Source: JAXFQS01 sp034178815
GTDB lineage: Bacteria > Verrucomicrobiota > Kiritimatiellia > RFP12 > DVOR01
Length of the DNA: 8,704 bases
Direction of reading: 5' to 3'
NCBI GenBank assembly: GCA_034178815.1
Contig: JAXFQS010000098.1
Location: 1-8,704 of the forward strand
Below the pieces are notes generated by a model, which saw nothing but the letters and a program-made list of their open reading frames with translations, did no database searches and was not told the DNA's origin. Shown piece after piece: positions 4,884 through 8,704 of the stretch; position 1 is the first letter of the stretch, and every line of letters begins with the position of its first letter. Position numbers and translations under genes: made by a program.

Positions 4884-6356
4884 ATGAGCACGAATCAACC
4901 GCAGACCGCCCCAGCTCCATCCTCCACCGACTACCGCGCGATACGCATCGGCAACCTTGAGGAACTCAGGAAGTTGGGCTACAATCCTTTCGGGCATGCG
5001 TTCCCCAGAAGTGGCAATTTGGCGCAGACACGCAAGGCGTTCCAAGAGGGGCAAAGCGTCGCCCTCGCCGGACGCCTGACAACCGTGCGCCGAATGGGAA
5101 AAGCGCTCTTCGCCGATATCAATGATGGAACAGACCGTTTCCAACTCTTCGTCAGCAAGCAGGAAATTGGGGAGGCTGCCTTCAAAGCCATGAAGTATCT
5201 CGACCTAGGCGACTTCATCGGCGTCGAAGGCTCCCTTTTCCTCACCAAAACTGGCGAGCCAACTGTCCGGGTAACCCACTGGGACTTGCTCTCGAAAGCC
5301 ATCCTTCAGCCCCCGGAAAAGTGGCACGGACTTCAAGATGTCGAAGACCGCTACCGCCGACGCTATCTCGACTTGATGAGCAATCCCGAGTCGCGCCGTC
5401 GCTTCAACCAGCGCCACCTGATTCTTGCCGAGATACGCAGTTGGTTGCAACAGCGCGGCTTCGTTGAGGTTGAAACCCCAATGATGCAGGCTCAACCCGG
5501 CGGCGCGGCCGCTAAGCCCTTCATTACGCACCACAATGCGCTCAACACTCCAATGTACATGCGCATTGCTCCCGAACTCTATCTCAAGCGCCTTCTGGTC
5601 GGCGGATTTGACAAGATATTTGAACTCGGAAAGGACTTTCGGAACGAAGGCATTGACCGCACCCACAACCCCGAGTTTACCGTGTTGGAGATCTATGAGG
5701 CCTATGGTGACCGTCTCTCTATGAAAGCCATTATAGAGGGTCTCTTGCCCCACCTGTGCGAGAAGGTCAACGGCAAACTTGAGTTGGAATACGGCGCAGC
5801 CAAGGAGATTATCAGCTTCAAGCCACCTTTCCGCGAAGTTCCTTACAAAGACCTCGTCTGCGAGTTTATGGGGGCCGATTGGTTCAACAAATCCCTCCCC
5901 GAAAAAGTCACCGCAGCCAAGGCAAAAGGGCTTGAAATCGACCCGTCCTGGAATGACCTTCTGGTCACACACGAAGTCTACGATAAACTCATTGAAAAGA
6001 CCTTGCGCCAACCGACCTTTGTTACCCGAATTCCTCGCCAGTTCGTACCTTTGGCAAAGGCTTGCGAGGATGATCCGGAGTTAGTCGATGTCTTCGAATT
6101 CGTCGTCGCTGGCAAAGAGCTCTGCCCAGGTTATACTGAGCAGAATGACCCTTTCCATCAACGGGAAGCCCTAGCTTGCCAGGCGGTAGACGACCCGGAG
6201 AAACTCGACGAAGACTTCATTTGCGCACTGGAACATGGGATGCCGCCGACAGGGGGATTGGGCATGGGCATTGACCGTTTGGTGATGCTACTGACCAATA
6301 CAGAAGTCATCCGCGATGTCATCCTTTTCCCTCAGATGAAAGCCGAGGCTCGATAG
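4884..6356 (+). CDS. lysS: Lysyl-tRNA synthetase, class II
   Basis: The 490-residue enzyme charges tRNA-Lys with lysine in the cytoplasm and is of normal length. An OB-fold anticodon-binding domain (about 58-139: VALAGRLTTVRRMGKALFADI) precedes the class II core. Motif 1 lies near 179-200 and ends GFVEVETPMM. Motif 2 is FELGKDFRNEGIDRTHNPEF with ATP-binding Arg253. Motif 3 is GGLGMGIDRL with Arg465. The GGAAAKPF and MYMRIAPELYLKRLLVGGFD segments are characteristic of LysRS rather than AspRS or AsnRS. The lysine-pocket segment reads ELCPGYTEQNDP where most bacterial LysRS have a form close to EL..AYTELNDP. The start at 4884 is preferred because AAGGA lies 11 bases upstream and the class-typical N-terminus aligns. 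A TTG at 4851 in the same frame lies closer to the predicted transcription start and has no ribosome site. The gene has its own promoter and terminator, so it is probably monocistronic. Confidence 0.97.
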   Translation: MSTNQPQTAPAPSSTDYRAIRIGNLEELRKLGYNPFGHAFPRSGNLAQTRKAFQEGQSVALAGRLTTVRRMGKALFADINDGTDRFQLFVSKQEIGEAAFKAMKYLDLGDFIGVEGSLFLTKTGEPTVRVTHWDLLSKAILQPPEKWHGLQDVEDRYRRRYLDLMSNPESRRRFNQRHLILAEIRSWLQQRGFVEVETPMMQAQPGGAAAKPFITHHNALNTPMYMRIAPELYLKRLLVGGFDKIFELGKDFRNEGIDRTHNPEFTVLEIYEAYGDRLSMKAIIEGLLPHLCEKVNGKLELEYGAAKEIISFKPPFREVPYKDLVCEFMGADWFNKSLPEKVTAAKAKGLEIDPSWNDLLVTHEVYDKLIEKTLRQPTFVTRIPRQFVPLAKACEDDPELVDVFEFVVAGKELCPGYTEQNDPFHQREALACQAVDDPEKLDEDFICALEHGMPPTGGLGMGIDRLVMLLTNTEVIRDVILFPQMKAEAR

Positions 6357-6384
6357 GGGAGCTTGCTCGGCTGGGATAAATGAT

Positions 6385-6419
6385 AAGCAGCTTTGGCAGT
6401 GATGCCAAGGCTGCTTTTG
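6385..6419 (+). terminator. Intrinsic terminator after lysS
   Basis: The stem AAGCAGCTTTGGC (6385-6397) pairs with GCCAAGGCTGCTT (6404-6416), giving 13 base pairs with one G-T wobble and the six-base loop AGTGAT. A T-rich run (TTTTGTGTT) follows on the plus strand. It lies 28 bases after the lysS stop. The prepilin peptidase gene converges from the other side and ends at 6475. On the minus strand the hairpin is followed by ATCATTTATC, a weaker tract, so it may act in both directions but favours lysS. Confidence 0.85.
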
Positions 6420-6474
6420 TGTTAGGAGGTGTATTCCTGTACGGCGCAGACGCGCGAATGACAGAGGGCGTTTG

Positions 6475-7347
6475 CTAAGAACGAATTCCTAATGCGAAGG
6501 TAAGATAAAGACCTAAAAGAAACTCGCCCCAGAACATCCAAACAAGTGTAGCAAAGACTAAATGGGGGCCGTACGGTATGGCACTTCGCAAGCCAGCCTT
6601 TCGGCGGAGAAGCAAGACAAGTGCGAGCAGGCATCCTGACACCGCCGAGACAAAAAGGACGAAAGGAATTGCCTTCCATCCAAAGCACGCCCCGACTGCC
6701 CCCATAAGTTTCACATCACCAAACCCCAAGGCTTCCCGGTGGAAGAGCCGTTCGCCCAATATGCCAATCAACCAAAACAGGCCGAAGCCGACTGCAAGCC
6801 CCAATACCGAGCGTATGAGACCGCCCCACCAGACCGAAGCGTGATGCAATTCCGGAAAAATTGCACTGCACACAAGCCCGAAGAGCATCCCCCCCAATGT
6901 AAAGCGGTCTGGCAAAATAAAGGTGTCCAAATCAATTAGCGCCGCGACGAGCAGGGAAGCGAGAATAACCCAAAAAACTAGGACTTCAGGGAGGGAACGG
7001 ATTGGTGTCAGATGGAGTGTTTCGGGGCAACACCACGCGGCCCATACGAATAGAAATAATGCAGCGGTCACTAATTCAACCAGCAAGTAGCGTATGGGAA
7101 TAGGACGGTGACAGCAGGCGCTTTTCCCCCTCAAGAGCAACCAGCTGATGCAGGGGAAATTCAGATACCAAGGGATTGGGTTCCGGCATTGTGGGCAGAA
7201 CGATCTCGGTGTCACCACGGAGAGATTGTTGGGTATCCGATAGATACAGACATTGAGAAAACTGCCGATGCAGGCGCCTAGGATCGCCACGAAGAGAGTC
7301 CACAACTTGATGAAAACGGTAAGTTCGTCAACTGAGAACTGATACAT
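6475..7347 (-). CDS. pilD: Prepilin peptidase (type IV pilin / type II secretion), altered Cys motif
   Basis: The 290-residue, strongly hydrophobic protein fits the A24 aspartic peptidase family, which removes the short leader of prepilins and pseudopilins at the cytoplasmic face of the inner membrane and usually also N-methylates the new end. The N-terminal signature GACIGSFLNVCIYRIP (about 24-39) is followed by a cytoplasmic loop with CPQC (51-54). Catalytic aspartates are visible as Asp139 in LIDLDTFILPD and Asp211 in GFGDVKLMG. About eight membrane segments are evident. In the loop the usual second CxxC reads GKSACCHRPI, with adjacent Cys78 and Cys79 and Ser in the place of the first Cys. 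The start at 7347 has AAGG 11 bases upstream, and trxB ends 20 bases earlier, so the two are probably co-transcribed. No pilin or secretion genes are in the window, so pilD, gspO and similar symbols cannot be told apart. Confidence 0.93.
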   Translation of the reverse strand: MYQFSVDELTVFIKLWTLFVAILGACIGSFLNVCIYRIPNNLSVVTPRSFCPQCRNPIPWYLNFPCISWLLLRGKSACCHRPIPIRYLLVELVTAALFLFVWAAWCCPETLHLTPIRSLPEVLVFWVILASLLVAALIDLDTFILPDRFTLGGMLFGLVCSAIFPELHHASVWWGGLIRSVLGLAVGFGLFWLIGILGERLFHREALGFGDVKLMGAVGACFGWKAIPFVLFVSAVSGCLLALVLLLRRKAGLRSAIPYGPHLVFATLVWMFWGEFLLGLYLTFALGIRS

Positions 7348-7367
7348 CGGGGAAAAAACCTTGGTGT

Positions 7368-8288
7368 CTAGGGGTTGAGCTGCAAGTAGCGTTCTGCGGC
7401 AAGGGCTGCTTGAGCACCTTGGCCCGCGGCGATGACCGCTTGTTTGTCATGCGGCGAGCAAATATCACCAGCCGCAAAAACGCCAGGAACGGAGGTGGCC
7501 GTGGCATTGACTTGAATGTGACCTTGCTTATCGGCGAAGGCTAGTTGTCCCGCAAATGGGGCGCTGTTTGGGGCTTGTCCAATAGCCACGAATAGCGCGG
7601 AAACCTTGAGGTTTTCGTCTAATCCGCCATCGTTCGGGCGCAAATCAATGGATTCGACTTGTTCTGTTCCGTTGACTCGTGTAATGGTCTGCCCCCACTT
7701 GCAGTCAATGAGCGGATTTGCCAGAACTCGTTCGGACATAATCTTGGAGGCCCGGAGTTCGTTTCGCCGATGGACCAAGAAGACGCGGGAACAAATTTTT
7801 GCCAAGGACAGGGCTTCTTCGCAGGCGGTATCGCCGCCTCCAACTACCGCAACCGTCTGCCCTCGGAAGAAGCCTCCATCGCAGGTGGCGCAGAAGGAGA
7901 CGCCCCGCCCGAGAAGGCGTGCTTCGCCTTCGACATTCAAACGAATGGGCGAGGCACCTGCCGCGATAACACCCGTACGGGCTTCAAGCATCTGCCCCGA
8001 CTTCAAGAAAAATCGCTTTCGGTTGGTATCGGAGAAGTCGACCGAGAGAAGTTCATCCTGCAGGAAGCGGGCACCAAAACGTTCGGCTTGCTTTCTCATT
8101 TCCTGCATCAGGGAAAAACCGTCAACGCCGGCCGAGAATCCTGGGTAGTTTTCGACCACGGAGGTTTGCATCAACTGCCCCCCTGGGTTGCTACCTTCGA
8201 GGATCAATGGTGCGTACCCAGCACGGGCGAGGTAGATAGCAGCCGTCAAGCCGGCTGGCCCGCTTCCGACAACGAGGGCATCTTCCAT
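7368..8288 (-). CDS. trxB: Thioredoxin reductase (NADPH)
   Basis: The 306-residue flavoprotein transfers electrons from NADPH to thioredoxin in the cytoplasm. The FAD-binding motif GSGPAG (8-13) is followed by NPGGQLMQT and ENYPGF. The NADPH domain holds the redox-active CATCD (Cys133/Cys136), the nucleotide motif GGGDTACEEA (150-159) and the HRR triplet (173-175) that reads the NADPH phosphate. The C-terminal FAD segment FAAGD (271-275) ends the set with AGQGAQAA. Length and motif spacing are those of low-molecular-weight bacterial TrxB. The start at 8288 is supported by GAAGGA about 10 bases upstream, inside the end of the PEGA gene. The PEGA gene stops six bases before, and the prepilin peptidase starts 20 bases after, so this is the middle gene of a probable operon. 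No thioredoxin gene is nearby. Confidence 0.96.
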   Translation of the reverse strand: MEDALVVGSGPAGLTAAIYLARAGYAPLILEGSNPGGQLMQTSVVENYPGFSAGVDGFSLMQEMRKQAERFGARFLQDELLSVDFSDTNRKRFFLKSGQMLEARTGVIAAGASPIRLNVEGEARLLGRGVSFCATCDGGFFRGQTVAVVGGGDTACEEALSLAKICSRVFLVHRRNELRASKIMSERVLANPLIDCKWGQTITRVNGTEQVESIDLRPNDGGLDENLKVSALFVAIGQAPNSAPFAGQLAFADKQGHIQVNATATSVPGVFAAGDICSPHDKQAVIAAGQGAQAALAAERYLQLNP

Positions 8289-8294
8289 TGGTGA

Positions 8295-8704
8295 TTAATC
8301 CTTCAACGGTCCGTGGGCTCGGATTTGAGATTTGGGGATGGTGCGGATAACGCCAGGGGCGGTCTCAAGCCGGACTCCATCGAGATTCACCGCCTTGAGT
8401 ATGCCGACCACGCGACCACCGGCGGTACGAACCTCATAATTCGGAGTAAACATTCGAATCAGCGAGGCGGTGACAGGGCAGTCTTTCCCAGCCTCAACCA
8501 GCAACTTCTTAGAGGCGTCCTTACAGTTCTTGGCCATAAGTTTGATGGTATGCTCTCCGGCATCGATTTGTTCAAGCACCAAGGGGAGGGACGGCTGATT
8601 GTCGCCATTGGGGGAAGCTTTGGTCACGCCCCGCAACTTGCCGTCGATATAGACCGAAGTCCCGGGCGGGGTTGTGACAATGGTCATGGTGCCCCGGTTT
8701 GAGA
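8295..8704 (-). CDS. PEGA-domain protein (5' end outside the window)
   Basis: The frame is open to the window edge, showing 135 residues of the C-terminal part. The visible start, NRGTMTIVTTPPGTSVYIDG followed by KLRGVT, is a clear PEGA-type repeat, here with the related turn DAGEHTIKL instead of a literal PEGA. PEGA domains are small beta-sandwiches common on the periplasmic or cell-surface side, often at the end of larger proteins including receptor kinases. A second short segment follows (GGRVVGILKAVNLDGVRLET, then PGVIRTIPKSQIR) that looks like a small beta-barrel but that I do not recognise. The in-frame ATG at 8687 falls inside the first beta strand of the PEGA domain, so it is probably not the true start. 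Two cysteines (in KNCKD and GKDCP) bracket a strand and could form a disulfide. It is the first visible gene of the minus-strand row with trxB and the prepilin peptidase. Confidence 0.75.
   Translation of the reverse strand, partial: SNRGTMTIVTTPPGTSVYIDGKLRGVTKASPNGDNQPSLPLVLEQIDAGEHTIKLMAKNCKDASKKLLVEAGKDCPVTASLIRMFTPNYEVRTAGGRVVGILKAVNLDGVRLETAPGVIRTIPKSQIRAHGPLKD

Noticed and set aside
4625..4891. 88-codon minus-strand reading frame across the structured gap
   Set aside because: It has no recognisable domain and its sequence is shaped by the inverted repeats. It overlaps the lysS start and promoter, and there is no good ribosome site.
6423..6470. AGGAGGT-like site after the lysS terminator, as if for a small gene
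   Set aside because: The only reading frames that follow are about 6-10 codons long, and transcription should already have ended at the terminator.

Overview
The window looks like chromosomal housekeeping DNA from a Gram-negative bacterium with an outer membrane. Genes are densely packed and GC content is moderate. The 3D-domain lipoprotein with a Cys-rich CNCQKCCGW start, next to an MCE transporter and an SppA protease, suggests a PVC-group lineage (Verrucomicrobiota, Kiritimatiellota or Lentisphaerota). That placement rests on general resemblance only and was not tested by a search.

Region 1 (1-4635, plus strand) is one tightly packed gene row, probably a single operon that starts upstream of the window. 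It holds the end of an MCE-type ABC ATPase, an MlaD-family substrate-binding protein, a PqiC-like auxiliary lipoprotein, a 3D-domain lipoprotein, a short SppA (S49) signal peptide peptidase, the exonuclease VII small subunit XseB, and a DUF362 protein with two ferredoxin-like 4Fe-4S motifs. Neighbours overlap or are less than 20 bases apart. The first five genes all concern the cell envelope: lipid traffic, cell-wall turnover and membrane proteolysis.

Region 2 (4636-4883) is the only sizeable gap. Its first 165 bases are rich in inverted repeats that can pair in mutually exclusive ways. It ends in a good sigma-70-type promoter (4807-4835) that should drive lysS. Because the structured part lies upstream of this promoter, it is not the lysS leader. 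It may be the 3' end of the operon transcript, a separate small RNA, or a DNA-level element.

Region 3 (4884-6420) is lysS, a complete class II lysyl-tRNA synthetase, followed by a strong intrinsic terminator.

Region 4 (6475-8704, minus strand) converges on lysS. In transcription order it holds a PEGA-domain protein (5' part outside the window), thioredoxin reductase trxB and a prepilin peptidase, separated by 6 and 20 bases and so probably co-transcribed. The prepilin peptidase keeps both catalytic aspartates but has an altered second cysteine pair.

I found no tRNA or rRNA genes, CRISPR arrays, insertion sequences, phage genes or recognisable defence system. The best candidate for something undescribed is the structured intergenic segment at 4641-4800. 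The unusual gene neighbourhoods and the prepilin peptidase cysteine change come next.
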